This document shows, piece by piece, positions 1 to 8,784 of a DNA stretch of 64,000 bases (position 1 is its first letter; each line of letters starts with the position of its first letter). Source of the stretch: CAWCUU01 sp963798855 (GTDB lineage: Bacteria; Gemmatimonadota; Gemmatimonadetes; Longimicrobiales; RSA9); contig CAWCUU010000003.1 in assembly GCA_963798855.1 (NCBI GenBank), forward strand, positions 496,001 through 560,000, written 5' to 3'. Below the pieces are notes generated by a model that made no database searches, was not told where the DNA came from, and worked only from the letters and a program-made list of their open reading frames with translations. A program made the position numbers and the translations under genes.

Positions 1-328
1 CGGCCACCGGCTTGCCGGCCTCGAAGAACGAGCGCACGAAGTCGACCGCCCTCTCGTTCATGCGGAGGTGATCCGGGTTCATCACGCCACCCGGCAGCAT
101 CAGCGCGTCGTATTCATCTTCCCGCGCGGAGTCGAGCGGACGCTCCACGTCGAACTCGTCTCCCCATTCGGTGTGGTTCCACCCCTTCACCTTTCGGTCC
201 TCCGGCGAGATCAGGACCGTCTCCGCGCCCGCGTCTTCGAGGGCCTTCCGCGGCCTGGTCATCTCCACCTGCTCGAACCCGTTTGCCACCAGGATCGCGA
301 TCTTTCTGCCGTTCAGCTCGCTCGCCAT
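1..328 (-). CDS. DJ-1/PfpI family protein (type 1 glutamine amidotransferase-like), partial
   Basis: Only the first 109 codons are inside the window; the gene runs off the left edge. The visible protein starts MASELNGRKIAILVANGFEQVEM and continues into a GWNHTEWGDEFDVERPL-type segment and a DALMLPGGVMNPDHL segment. These are hallmarks of PfpI-type DJ-1 superfamily proteins (stress-linked glyoxalase/deglycase or peptidase-like enzymes). The nucleophilic Cys elbow lies outside the window, so activity cannot be judged. The ATG at 326-328 follows a clear GGAGG ribosome site. It is read divergently from nothing nearby: the dehydrogenase at 455-1519 lies upstream on the same strand, 126 bases away, so the gene probably has its own promoter. 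Confidence 0.85.
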   Translation of the reverse strand, partial: MASELNGRKIAILVANGFEQVEMTRPRKALEDAGAETVLISPEDRKVKGWNHTEWGDEFDVERPLDSAREDEYDALMLPGGVMNPDHLRMNERAVDFVRSFFEAGKPVA

Positions 329-345
329 GTTGTAACCTCCATGGT

Positions 346-378
346 ATTGTAACTGCTTATGATCACAGACGTTACGTC
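346..378 (-). promoter_or_regulatory. Possible promoter/operator upstream of the DJ-1/PfpI gene
   Basis: Read on the minus strand, a TACAAT hexamer (complement of 346-351) matches the sigma70 -10 box at five of six positions. It is followed by the GGAGG site and ATG of the DJ-1/PfpI gene. Upstream at 368-378 is an 11-base dyad, GACGT-N-ACGTC. I see no convincing -35 box at 16-18 bases, so a regulator bound at the dyad is one possibility. Inference only. Confidence 0.3.
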
Positions 379-454
379 GCAAGAATCGTGCGGTGCAGGC
401 GGCCGGTGTCGGGCGCAGGCACTCCAGAATACGACTTCTTTCCAACTTCGCATC

Positions 455-1519
455 TCACACGTCGGGCCGAAGCGCCGGATAGACGAGCGTCTTGATCCCC
501 TCGCCCTTTCCGGCCGCGCGCTCGAGGGCGGCGGCGACGCCGTCGAGACCGACGCGGTGGGTGACGAGGCGGTCGGTGCGGACGCGGCCGTCGGCGAGCA
601 TCGCGAGGGCCTCGCGGGTCTCGTCGGGTCCGCAGGAGTAGCTATGGGTGAGCGACACCTCACGGAAGTAGAGGCTCGACTGGTCGATGGTGAGCGGGCG
701 ATCCGGCGGGAGTGGGGTGAAGCAGACCACGCGCGCACCGGGCGCGGCCACGTTCAGGCCATCGCAGATCGCCTGGGGGGTGCCGGGGCATACGACGACC
801 ACGTCGGCGCCGCGGCCGCCGTTGGTCGTCGCGAACGCATCCGCGAGGTCGTCCGGCGCGACGGCGACATCGGCGCCGTGCTCGAGCGCCAGCGATCTGC
901 GCTCCTCGAAAAAGTCACTGCCCAGGATCAGGCCGGCGCCAGCGGCACGGGCGATCTGGGTCATCAGCAGCCCCATCGCGCCGAGGCCGACAATGAGGAC
1001 GGTGTCACCCGGCTCGATGCGCCCCTGGCGGCTGACGGCGCGGATGCAGCACGCGAGCGGCTCGATGAAGGTCGCGGCATCGAGATCGAGTTCCCGCGGC
1101 AGGACCAGCGTATCGCGGCGCACGTTCACCGCGGGGACGAGCGCGTATTCGGCGAAGCCTCCCGGCAGGATGCGGCTCGATCGCCAGGTGTCGCAGCTCG
1201 ACCAGAGGCCGCGACGGCACTCCTCGCAGGCGAGGCAGGGGGCATGATGATGGATGAAGACGCGGTCTCCGAGCCTCACCGTGTCCACGTCGTCACCGAG
1301 GGCGACGACGACCCCGGCTGGCTCGTGGCCGAGCACGACGGGCTCGCTCGTGGCCTTCCGCTCGACGTACCAGGTCAACGCATCCGAGCCGCACACGCCA
1401 CAGGCATCGATGCGGACGAGCGCCTCACCGGATCCCGGTCGCGGAACGGGCATCTCCTCGACCCGGACATCGCCCCATGCGTGCAGCCGGGCGGCGCGCA
1501 TGCGGAAGGGCAGACTCAC
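455..1519 (-). CDS. Zinc-dependent medium-chain alcohol/polyol dehydrogenase
   Basis: A 354-residue MDR-superfamily dehydrogenase, expected to oxidise an alcohol or polyol with NAD(P). The catalytic-zinc segment DACGVCGSD and the GHEPAG segment are present. Four structural-zinc cysteines lie in CLACEECRRGLWSSC, and the Rossmann glycines in VGLGAMG. The closest general types are sorbitol or threonine dehydrogenases; the substrate cannot be read from sequence. The GTG start at 1517-1519 overlaps the upstream stop (GTGA), implying translational coupling to the paralogous dehydrogenase; an ATG at 1499-1501 would shorten it by six residues. Last gene of the leftward run. Confidence 0.85.
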   Translation of the reverse strand: MSLPFRMRAARLHAWGDVRVEEMPVPRPGSGEALVRIDACGVCGSDALTWYVERKATSEPVVLGHEPAGVVVALGDDVDTVRLGDRVFIHHHAPCLACEECRRGLWSSCDTWRSSRILPGGFAEYALVPAVNVRRDTLVLPRELDLDAATFIEPLACCIRAVSRQGRIEPGDTVLIVGLGAMGLLMTQIARAAGAGLILGSDFFEERRSLALEHGADVAVAPDDLADAFATTNGGRGADVVVVCPGTPQAICDGLNVAAPGARVVCFTPLPPDRPLTIDQSSLYFREVSLTHSYSCGPDETREALAMLADGRVRTDRLVTHRVGLDGVAAALERAAGKGEGIKTLVYPALRPDV

Positions 1520-2580
1520 CCAGCCTCCGGTGTTGGCGGCATCACGGCGACCTTGATCGCTTCTCTTCCGAGCGCCAGCTCGAGCGCTTCGCCGAGACGC
1601 GGCAGCGGCATGGTATGGGTGATCAGCGGCCGGGCGAGGACCTCCCCGTCCGCAAGTAGCCGAAGCCCTTCCCGCACATCGGCAGTGCCATAGTGGAAGG
1701 CCCCCTTGTGGTCGACTTCGTCGTAGTGCAGCCGGTACGTGTCGAAAGTCGCCCGCGTGCCCGCCGCGCAGCCCCCGAACAGGAGCACCTCGCCGCCGGT
1801 GGCGGCCAGGGCGGGGGCGGCCTCCCATGTCGCCGCCGTGCCGACGCACTCCACCACGATGTCGGCACCGACTCCGGCGGTGGCCCTGAGCACGTCGTGC
1901 TTCAGCCGGGTCGGCCAGTCCTGGTCGCGGCCGACCTCGATCGTTGTCGCGCCGAACCCGCTGGCGGCCTGGAGGCGCGACGCGTGCCTTCCGGCCACGA
2001 CGACCCGGCCCGCGCCTCGGCGGAGCGCGACCTGAGCGAAAAGCAGCGCGATCGCGCCGTCGCCGACCAGCACGACCGTCTCCGCGCGCGGCAGGTCGAC
2101 ACGCGACGCGCCGTGGACGACGCACGCCAGTGGCTCGAGGGTCGCCGCCTCCGCCGCGGACAGCGATGGCGGCCGCGGGAAGACGTGTCGCTCTACAATG
2201 TGGGCGGGGACGAGGACGTACTCCGCGAACGCTCCGAGCAGCACGCGCCCCACGGCGTCGGGACAGATCGAATCGCGGCCCCGAAGGCAGAGGCGGCAGC
2301 GGCCGCAGGGCGCGGTCGGCACGAGCGCGACGGCATCGCCGTCGGCAAAGTCGGCCACTCCGCGTCCGACCGCCGCGACGGTCCCGGACAGCTCGTGCCC
2401 CATCGGCGCCGGCATCGGCAGCTTCGGATGACCTCGACGGAACATCTTCAGGTCGGTGCCGCACGTCAGCGCCGCATCGACGCGTAGCAGCATCTCCCCG
2501 GGCGACGGCGTCGGCACCGGCGACTCCGTCAACTCGAAGCGGCCCGGGCGCAGCAGACGCGCGGCGAGCATGGCCGTCAT
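1516..2580 (-). CDS. Zinc-dependent medium-chain dehydrogenase, paralogue of its neighbour
   Basis: Also 354 residues and MDR type. Visible residues are catalytic zinc Cys40 (LTCGTD), His62-Glu63 in MGHELSG, and structural zinc cysteines Cys92, 95, 98 and 106. The cofactor loop is VGDGAIAL, where the usual GxGxxG has Asp in the middle, so nucleotide binding may differ from the downstream copy. ATGA overlap with the thioredoxin-fold gene upstream and GTGA overlap with the second dehydrogenase downstream place all three in one transcript. Two tandem divergent dehydrogenases could form a heteromer or act in sequence on a sugar alcohol; that is inference. Confidence 0.85.
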   Translation of the reverse strand: MTAMLAARLLRPGRFELTESPVPTPSPGEMLLRVDAALTCGTDLKMFRRGHPKLPMPAPMGHELSGTVAAVGRGVADFADGDAVALVPTAPCGRCRLCLRGRDSICPDAVGRVLLGAFAEYVLVPAHIVERHVFPRPPSLSAAEAATLEPLACVVHGASRVDLPRAETVVLVGDGAIALLFAQVALRRGAGRVVVAGRHASRLQAASGFGATTIEVGRDQDWPTRLKHDVLRATAGVGADIVVECVGTAATWEAAPALAATGGEVLLFGGCAAGTRATFDTYRLHYDEVDHKGAFHYGTADVREGLRLLADGEVLARPLITHTMPLPRLGEALELALGREAIKVAVMPPTPEAG

Positions 2581-4718
2581 CCGCGGAAGCTCCTCAACAG
2601 CTCACTCAGCTCCTCCGGTGTCGCGACGGGCGCCGCGCACGTGCGGCCGGCGCAGACGTACGCGCGCGGAGCGTCGGCCGAGAGCATCGCGCGGACGGCG
2701 GCCGGCAGCGACCGCGCGTCCACGGACCGCGCCTGAAAGCGGCGCAGGACCGTGCGTGGACGGTAGGCGCCGAGCGCTTCACGGAACAGCGGATCCGCGG
2801 CGGGCGCAGGCTCGGCGCCCACGACGACGACCGTCGTCACGGGGCTCAGCGCCCAGTCGACCGCGCGGAAGTACGTTGCGGCGCCCGAAGCGAGCCGCGA
2901 TGCCGCGCCGGCGAACGCGGTCAGGGTGCGCCGCGCGGCGTCGCCGTAGCGGGGCGCATCCAGCAGCGCTTCGAGGCGCAGCAACGTCAGCGCGGCGATC
3001 GCGTTGCCGGACGGCTCGGGCGCATCGGCAATGGGCCGGTGCGGCTCCGAGAGCGCGCCGGGAGCATCGGCGTCCGAAGGTCGGTCCACGAACCCGGCGC
3101 CGTCCGGCGCACGGAAACGCGAGAGCATGATGTCGGCGATGGCCGCCGCGCGGCTCAGCCACTCGTCGCGCTGGCTCAACTCGAACGCGTCCAGGAACGC
3201 GGCCGCGACGAACGCCTGGTCCGAAAGGAAGCCCTCGGCGGCGGCCCTTGCGGCCGTCCCTTCCGCGGCCGGCTCGCCAGGGCCGCCGCCGCCGAAATCG
3301 ACGCGGTGCGCGATGCCGGTCCCCTCTCGCCATGCGGCCGACCAGATCCGCTCGAGCGCCGCGAGCGCCGGGGTGGCCGCCTCGGCCTCCACGTATCGAG
3401 CGGCGGCGAGGTGGCCGGCCGCGACCATCGCGGTCCAGTCGGCGTACACGGTCTCGTCCACGAACGGGCGTGGTCGAGCCTCCCGGGCCCCGACCAAACG
3501 GCGGGCCGCCTCGCCCAGCGACCGGGCGACGGCCTCCGCGTCCGACTCTCCCAGCTCGGCGGCGACCTGTGCCGTGTCGCGCGCGAGGAAGAGGACGTGG
3601 CGCTCCGGGTCGAGGTGCATGCGGGCGGCCGGGTCGTCGAAGCCGTAGCGGAGCAGCGCGGCGCGGGTGAGCCGTTCGTCGCCCTCCAGCGCGGAGGCGA
3701 CCTCCTCCTCCGTCCAGGTCCAGTAATCGCCGTCATCGTCCATCCCGGTGTCGGCGTCCTGCGAGGCGGGAAAGCCGCCACGCTCGAGCAGATGCGGCGC
3801 CACCGCGCGGTAGTAACGGAGAATCCCACGGGCGACGTCGCCGAAGAGCGGCTCCTCGAAGGTCGCCGCCGCGCGCGCGTAGAGCTCGAGCAGCGCGCCG
3901 TTGTCGGAGGCCATCTTCTCGAAGTGCGGGATCAGCCAGCGGGCGTCGGTCGCGTAGCGATGGAAGCCGCCACCGAGCTGGTCGAAGATGCCGCCTCTGC
4001 CCATCGAGACGAGCGACTCGAGCACCACCCTGCGCTGCCATTCCTCGCCGTCGTCGAGCCAGCGATCCAGCAGCAGGTGCAGCCCGCCCGGGTTGGGAAA
4101 CTTCGGTGCCCGACCGAAGCCGCCGTGGCGGAAGTCGAACTCGTCCGCGAGCGACTCTTCGCCGAGCGCCACCAGCTCCGACCCCAGCTCGGCGGAGCGG
4201 CGCAGGCCGGCCTCCGAGGCCGCGATGCGGGAGCTCAGCTCCTCCGCCTGCCGCAGCGCGCGCTCGCGATCCTCGCGCCACGCCCTTGCGACCTCCTGCA
4301 GCACGCGGCGGAACAATGGCCTGCCGTGCGCGTCGGTCGGGGGGAAGTAGGTGCCTCCGTAGAACGCGCGGCCGTCCGGCGTGAGGAACGCGGTCAGCGG
4401 CCAGCCGCCCTGGCCCGCGAGCGCCTGGACCGCGCGCTGGTAGCGGGCGTCCACGTCGGGGCGCTCGTCGCGGTCCACCTTGACGGGGATGAAGTGCTCG
4501 TTGATCAGCGCCGCGGTTGCCGGGTCATCGTAGCTCTCGCGGTCCATCACGTGGCACCAGTGGCACCATACCGCGCCAATGTCGAGCAGGATCGGCCGGT
4601 CCTCGCGCTTCGCGAAATCCAGCGCCGCCTCGCCCCACGGCAACCACGCGACCGGCTGGGTCGCGCCGTGCTTGAGGAAAGGACTGACGGCGTTCTGGAG
4701 TGTCGGTCGTTCACTCAT
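2577..4718 (-). CDS. Thioredoxin-domain/DUF255 protein, YyaL (SPATA20) family
   Basis: A 713-residue protein of the YyaL/SPATA20 family. The N-terminal thioredoxin-like domain carries a double motif WCHWCH at residues 51-56, typical of this family, followed by KVDRDERPDVD and GGWPLTAFLTPDG. The remainder is an alpha/alpha-barrel like that of N-acylglucosamine epimerases and glycoside hydrolases (motifs such as GGFHRYATDARWLIPHFEKMASDNG). Length matches the family. The biochemical role of the family is not settled; a redox or sugar-modifying role is usually suggested. ATGA overlap with the dehydrogenase below. It lies 51 bases downstream of nth on the same strand. Confidence 0.9.
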   Translation of the reverse strand: MSERPTLQNAVSPFLKHGATQPVAWLPWGEAALDFAKREDRPILLDIGAVWCHWCHVMDRESYDDPATAALINEHFIPVKVDRDERPDVDARYQRAVQALAGQGGWPLTAFLTPDGRAFYGGTYFPPTDAHGRPLFRRVLQEVARAWREDRERALRQAEELSSRIAASEAGLRRSAELGSELVALGEESLADEFDFRHGGFGRAPKFPNPGGLHLLLDRWLDDGEEWQRRVVLESLVSMGRGGIFDQLGGGFHRYATDARWLIPHFEKMASDNGALLELYARAAATFEEPLFGDVARGILRYYRAVAPHLLERGGFPASQDADTGMDDDGDYWTWTEEEVASALEGDERLTRAALLRYGFDDPAARMHLDPERHVLFLARDTAQVAAELGESDAEAVARSLGEAARRLVGAREARPRPFVDETVYADWTAMVAAGHLAAARYVEAEAATPALAALERIWSAAWREGTGIAHRVDFGGGGPGEPAAEGTAARAAAEGFLSDQAFVAAAFLDAFELSQRDEWLSRAAAIADIMLSRFRAPDGAGFVDRPSDADAPGALSEPHRPIADAPEPSGNAIAALTLLRLEALLDAPRYGDAARRTLTAFAGAASRLASGAATYFRAVDWALSPVTTVVVVGAEPAPAADPLFREALGAYRPRTVLRRFQARSVDARSLPAAVRAMLSADAPRAYVCAGRTCAAPVATPEELSELLRSFRG

Positions 4719-4769
4719 TCAGTTGCTCGCAGGGCCGCGTCGGCCCAGTCGGAGTTCGAAGGGCGAAGA

Positions 4770-5456
4770 CTACACCCTCGACGAGGGGCAGATGTCGCTC
4801 AGGACGCACTCGTCGCACAGCGGCCTCGGCGCCTTGCACACAGCGCGGCCGTGATAGATGAACAGGTGCGATAGGTCGGTCCACTCCTCCCGTGGGAGGA
4901 GCTTCATCAGGTCCTGCTCGATCCGGTTCGGATCCTTCTGCGAGGTGAGGCCGAGGCGCGTGGACAGCCGCTTCACGTGGGTGTCGACGACGACGCCGAC
5001 GTTCTTCCCGAACGCGTTGCCGAGCACGACGTTCGCCGTCTTGCGACCGACGCCTGGGAGCTTCACCAGAGCGTCCATCTCATCCGGGACCCGGCCCTCG
5101 TGGCGATCCACGACCGCGTTCGCCATGCCGAGCAGGCTCTTCGTCTTGTTGCGGAAGAAGCCGGTGGAGCGGATCATCTCCTCGACGTCCTCGCTGCGCG
5201 CCCCGGCCAGGTCTTCCGGCTGCGGGTAGCGACGGAACAGCGCGGGCGTGACCATGTTCACGCGCTCGTCCGTGCACTGCGCCGATAGGATCGTCGCGAC
5301 GATCAGCTGGTACGGGTCCTGGTGCGTGAGCGAGCATTTCGCGTCCGGGTATTGCGCGTGAAGGCGACGCAGGATCTCGAGCGTCCGCTCCTTTCTCGCC
5401 ACCTTCGACTCCCGGCCGCCCCTGCGTCGCTGCTTCGAGGCGCTCTTCTTCGCCAT
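4770..5456 (-). CDS. nth: Endonuclease III (DNA glycosylase/AP lyase)
   Basis: Base-excision-repair enzyme removing oxidised pyrimidines and cutting AP sites. With the chosen start the protein has 228 residues. The helix-hairpin-helix LPGVGRKTA carries the catalytic Lys139, and the catalytic Asp158 is in VVDTHV. The C-terminal 4Fe-4S loop has Cys207, 214, 217 and 223 with the classic C-x6-C-x2-C-x5-C spacing. The start at 5454-5456 is preceded by a GGGGGTGG stretch. An ATG at 5478-5480, overlapping the polX stop as ATGA, would add eight residues and is also plausible. Next to polX, another DNA-repair gene, in the same run. Confidence 0.93.
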   Translation of the reverse strand: MAKKSASKQRRRGGRESKVARKERTLEILRRLHAQYPDAKCSLTHQDPYQLIVATILSAQCTDERVNMVTPALFRRYPQPEDLAGARSEDVEEMIRSTGFFRNKTKSLLGMANAVVDRHEGRVPDEMDALVKLPGVGRKTANVVLGNAFGKNVGVVVDTHVKRLSTRLGLTSQKDPNRIEQDLMKLLPREEWTDLSHLFIYHGRAVCKAPRPLCDECVLSDICPSSRV

Positions 5457-5476
5457 CGGACCACCCCCCGCCGCCT

Positions 5477-7219
5477 TCATCGTTTCGTTCGTTCGCGGAC
5501 CGCCCGGAAGTGCTCCCGCACCCGCTCGAGCTCCCAGCTGTTCACGACCTCCTCCGTGCTCAACCCACCCTTCCGGGCCATGCCGACACCGTAGTGCACG
5601 TTGTCGAGTCCCGCCACCGAATGCGCGTCGGGATCGATCGCGGCGACGACGCCCGCCTGCTTCGCGGCGCGCCACCAGCGCCAGTCCAGGTCGAGGCGGT
5701 GCGGATCGGCGTTGATCTCGATCCCCTTCCCCATGGCCGCCGCCTTTTCGATCGTGGCATGGACGTCGAGAGCGTACGGCTCGCGCGTGAGCAGCAGCCG
5801 GCCCGTCGGATGCCCGAGGAAGGTGACGAACGGATTATCCAGGGCGCGCAGCACGCGGGCGGTCATGGTGGCGGCGTCCTGGCGAAACCCGGAGTGGATC
5901 GAGGCGACCACGTAATCGAACGAGCCGAGCACGTCCCCGCCGTGCTCCGCGTAGTCCACCGTTCCGTCCATCAGGATGTCCGCCTCGACGCCCTTGAACA
6001 GCCAGATCTCGTCGCCGCGCTCGGCGTTCCACGCGTCGATCTCGCGCTGCTGCTCGCGCAGCCGCTCTGGCGAGAGACCTCCGGCGTAGCCGGCGGCCTG
6101 GGAGTGGTCGGCGATGCCCAGGTAGCGCCAGCCGCGGGCGAGCGCGCCCTCGGCCATCGCCGCGATCGACGCGCGTCCATCGCTGTAATCGGTGTGGCAG
6201 TGGAAGGTGCCGCGAAGGTCGGAGGAGTCGACGAGCCGCGGCAGCGTGCCGGCCGCGGCCTGCTCCACCTCGCCGAGGCCCTCCCGCAGCTCCGGCTCGA
6301 TCCACGCGAGCCCGAGCGCGGCGTAGACATCCTCCTCGTCGTCGGCAGGCAGGGGCTCGCCGTCGCGAGAGAGCACCTCGCCGTCATAGCGGAGGCCACG
6401 CTCCGCCGCCAGCCGCTCGAGGGCCGCAAGGTGCGACTCGCTTCCGGTCGCGCGGATCCAGGCCGCTCCGAACGCATCGGCGCGGGCCGAGCCGACCCGG
6501 ATCTCCAGGCCGTCCGCAAGACGTCCCCTCGCTCCACCATCGCCGGTACGCTCCGCCGCGGCGAGGCCGGGCAGACGGAGGAAAGCGTCGAGCGCGGCGG
6601 TGGCGTCGCCGTCGCCCTCCACGAGCACGTCCACTCCGTCGACCGTCTCCATGCGCCGACGCAGCTCGCCGGCGAGCTTGACGCGGCCGCCGGCCCGGCC
6701 CTCCAGATAGCCGATAACCCGCGCCGCGGCGTCGTACGCCGCGGGCTGGCGTCGCCGGCCCGAGCTCGAGCGGACGAAGCCGATCCCCTCCAGGATCTTC
6801 TCCTGCGTCCGCGGACCGAAGCCCGAGAGCTCGGCGATGCGCCCCTCGCGGGCCGCCGACGCGAGGTCCTCGAGCGTCTCGATTCCGAGCTCCGCGTGCA
6901 GCCGATGAATACGCGTCGCGCCGAGACCGGGTACCCCCAGCATATCCACCAGACCGACGGGCGTGCGCTGCCGAAGCTCGCGGTGCAACCGCGAGTCGCC
7001 GGTCTCGACGATCTCGCGCGCGACCCGTGCCGTCGCGGGCCCGAAACCGCGCACGGCTACGAGCTCACCACTGCGCGCCAGGGCCGCGACGTCGCCCTCG
7101 ATCTCGTCCATCGCGCGCGCCGCCGCCGCGAAGGCGCGGGCCTTGTAGCGGTTCTCGCCGAGCAGCTCCATGAGGACGCCGATCTCATCGAGCACGAGCG
7201 CCACCGCGTGCTTATCCAA
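5477..7219 (-). CDS. polX: PolX-type DNA polymerase/3'-5' exonuclease (family X + PHP)
   Basis: 580 residues in the bacterial PolX order: 8-kDa/HhH region (about 1-150), nucleotidyltransferase palm (about 160-330) and C-terminal PHP domain (about 335-560). PHP metal ligands are all visible: HCH at 340-342, ADHS, KGVEADI, SIHSG, GHPTGR and DPDAHS. The palm is unusual. The family motif GS-x-RR...D-x-D reads GELRRRMETVDGVD (184-197), so Gly195 sits where the first catalytic Asp is expected. Glu239 (LEIRV) replaces the third Asp. Polymerase activity may be lost while nuclease/phosphatase activity remains. The TTG start at 7217-7219 overlaps the upstream stop by 8 bases and gives an N-terminus matching the family. 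Confidence 0.9.
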   Translation of the reverse strand: MDKHAVALVLDEIGVLMELLGENRYKARAFAAAARAMDEIEGDVAALARSGELVAVRGFGPATARVAREIVETGDSRLHRELRQRTPVGLVDMLGVPGLGATRIHRLHAELGIETLEDLASAAREGRIAELSGFGPRTQEKILEGIGFVRSSSGRRRQPAAYDAAARVIGYLEGRAGGRVKLAGELRRRMETVDGVDVLVEGDGDATAALDAFLRLPGLAAAERTGDGGARGRLADGLEIRVGSARADAFGAAWIRATGSESHLAALERLAAERGLRYDGEVLSRDGEPLPADDEEDVYAALGLAWIEPELREGLGEVEQAAAGTLPRLVDSSDLRGTFHCHTDYSDGRASIAAMAEGALARGWRYLGIADHSQAAGYAGGLSPERLREQQREIDAWNAERGDEIWLFKGVEADILMDGTVDYAEHGGDVLGSFDYVVASIHSGFRQDAATMTARVLRALDNPFVTFLGHPTGRLLLTREPYALDVHATIEKAAAMGKGIEINADPHRLDLDWRWWRAAKQAGVVAAIDPDAHSVAGLDNVHYGVGMARKGGLSTEEVVNSWELERVREHFRAVRERTKR

Positions 7220-8057
7220 GACGGAGCCGGCGGTACGGGAGCGATTCGGAGGGCGTCTGTTGGGGCTCGAGACCCGTCGAGGCCGCGTGGCGGAACAACA
7301 GCTCCACGAGCTTCAGCACCTCGCCGATCGTGGTGACGGAATACAGGCCCTCCAGCTCGCCGCCGGGGAGCACGTTCTCGAAGTCGCGACCCTGCGGCCG
7401 CGCGGCGGACCCCGCCCAACCGGGGCCGGCACCCGCGGGCGCATCGCCGCTCGCCTCGATGACGCTGAAGCCGGGGCGACCCGGCCGCACGCCCAACGCG
7501 AGCAGGACCTCCAGGTGGCGGACCGCGCCGGCTTCCGAGGCCGCCACGGTCCAGAAGAAGCCGTCGACCGGCTCGGGTACGGCGCCCCCCTCGATCCGCC
7601 CCCAGAAGAGGTGTCGCGGCAGCTGCATGTAGCCCGCCGGCGCCGGCGCGACGAGGGGGGCCGCGAGCACGTCCGCGCCGAACGGCTGCTCGGGCCCGAC
7701 GAGCCGCCGGACCAGCTCGCGTCCCGCGACGAGCAGCGGCCGCTCCGCCTGCCAGAAATGATAGCCGTGGTAGAGCAGGCGGCCGGCCTGCCGCACCATC
7801 GAGCCCGGCGAAGCGTCGGCCCCGGGGACCAGGAGATCTCGCAGCACGACCCCGACCTCACCGAGCATCACGAACGCCTGCGGGTCCGCGGCGTCGGCGT
7901 CGCGGCTCGCGACCTCGGCGCGGATGGCGGGAAAGAGCCGGCCCTCGATCTCCTCGGTCCCGAGCGCGAGCTCGTAGGGAGTGGCGCGGGCAGACGGCTC
8001 GTCCGCGGTGCTCTTCCCTTCCCCGGCAGGATGCGGGAGATCAGGCGGGCTCGTCAC
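7212..8057 (-). CDS. Unrecognised protein, 281 residues
   Basis: I do not recognise this family. The protein is soluble-looking, with no signal peptide or membrane segment. It is rich in Leu, Ala and Pro, with an aromatic stretch RLLYHGYHFWQAERP near the middle and a YMQLPRHLFWGRIEG segment. The C-terminal part ends in a helical LYSVTTIGEVLKLVELLFRH region. The GTG start at 8055-8057 is preferred because it overlaps the zincin gene by only 17 bases; the reading frame stays open further upstream but inside that gene. It overlaps the polX start by 8 bases, so it is co-translated with polX. Function unknown. Confidence 0.65.
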   Translation of the reverse strand: MTSPPDLPHPAGEGKSTADEPSARATPYELALGTEEIEGRLFPAIRAEVASRDADAADPQAFVMLGEVGVVLRDLLVPGADASPGSMVRQAGRLLYHGYHFWQAERPLLVAGRELVRRLVGPEQPFGADVLAAPLVAPAPAGYMQLPRHLFWGRIEGGAVPEPVDGFFWTVAASEAGAVRHLEVLLALGVRPGRPGFSVIEASGDAPAGAGPGWAGSAARPQGRDFENVLPGGELEGLYSVTTIGEVLKLVELLFRHAASTGLEPQQTPSESLPYRRLRLG

Positions 8058-8784
8058 GTTCGTCCACGGCTCGCGCGTGCGCCTCCGCCGAGACGACATC
8101 GGCTGCACGCCGGCGCAGCAGCGCCCGCAACGTGTCGAGCCAACCGTGGCGGCGCACCAGCACGAGCGTCAGCGTGCCGGGGCCGGCATCCACGCCGCTC
8201 ATCTCGAGAAAGCACACGTCCCCCAGGCGCTCCGGCAGCGGGGCGCGGAAGCGCTCTCCGTGCCAGTGGAAGTCGACCGAGCCGCCGGGCTCGAGCGCGC
8301 CCGCGCGGTACTGTCGCTCCAGGAAGAAGTCCTCGTCCACGCGGAAGACGCGGGGCGCGACTTCCATGCCGTAGCGGTGGTAGAGCGGATCGAAGGGCTG
8401 GCCATCGAGTCGCCTGAAATGCTGCTCGGCCGCGTGATCGGCCGCGTCCAGCGCCGCCTCGTCGGCGAGCCACTCGAGGTGGTGCCGCAGCTCGTGCGTC
8501 AGCGTCTCCCACAGCTCCGCTTCCCAGTCGAAGCCCGAGTCTCGCGTCGACAGTCGCAGAAACGAGCCGTAGTAGAGGACGACGACGGAGCGGACCGTCT
8601 CCGGCCCACCGAAGTCGGACGGATAGCTCTCGGTACGACACTCGCCGAGGGTGTAGACCTCGGCGTGCAGCGGGTCCGGGAGCGCGGCCGAGGAGACGAC
8701 AAGCCCGTCCACACCGGCGCGGTATTCCTCCGGGATCTCTCGCCAGAGCATCCGGGCCCGGGCCTCGAACACGCGGGGCTTCAC
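8041..8784 (-). CDS. Zincin-like metallopeptidase-family protein
   Basis: 247 residues. The key segment is THELRHHLEWL, with HExxH-type His97, Glu98 and His101, as in the minimal zincin-like proteins often annotated as 'metallopeptidase family' (DUF1025-like). Strand segments such as VVVLYYGSFLRL precede the helix, as expected for a zincin fold. The usual regulatory pro-domain and signal peptide are absent, so it is probably cytoplasmic. The start is GTG at 8782-8784, sharing bases with the propeller gene's TGA (GTGA). Its role in this operon, between a transporter/propeller pair and DNA-repair genes, is not evident. Confidence 0.72.
   Translation of the reverse strand: MKPRVFEARARMLWREIPEEYRAGVDGLVVSSAALPDPLHAEVYTLGECRTESYPSDFGGPETVRSVVVLYYGSFLRLSTRDSGFDWEAELWETLTHELRHHLEWLADEAALDAADHAAEQHFRRLDGQPFDPLYHRYGMEVAPRVFRVDEDFFLERQYRAGALEPGGSVDFHWHGERFRAPLPERLGDVCFLEMSGVDAGPGTLTLVLVRRHGWLDTLRALLRRRAADVVSAEAHARAVDERDEPA

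Noticed and set aside
1944..4874. A 976-codon plus-strand open frame
   Set aside because: Antisense to the DUF255 and dehydrogenase genes; Arg-rich translation with no domain.
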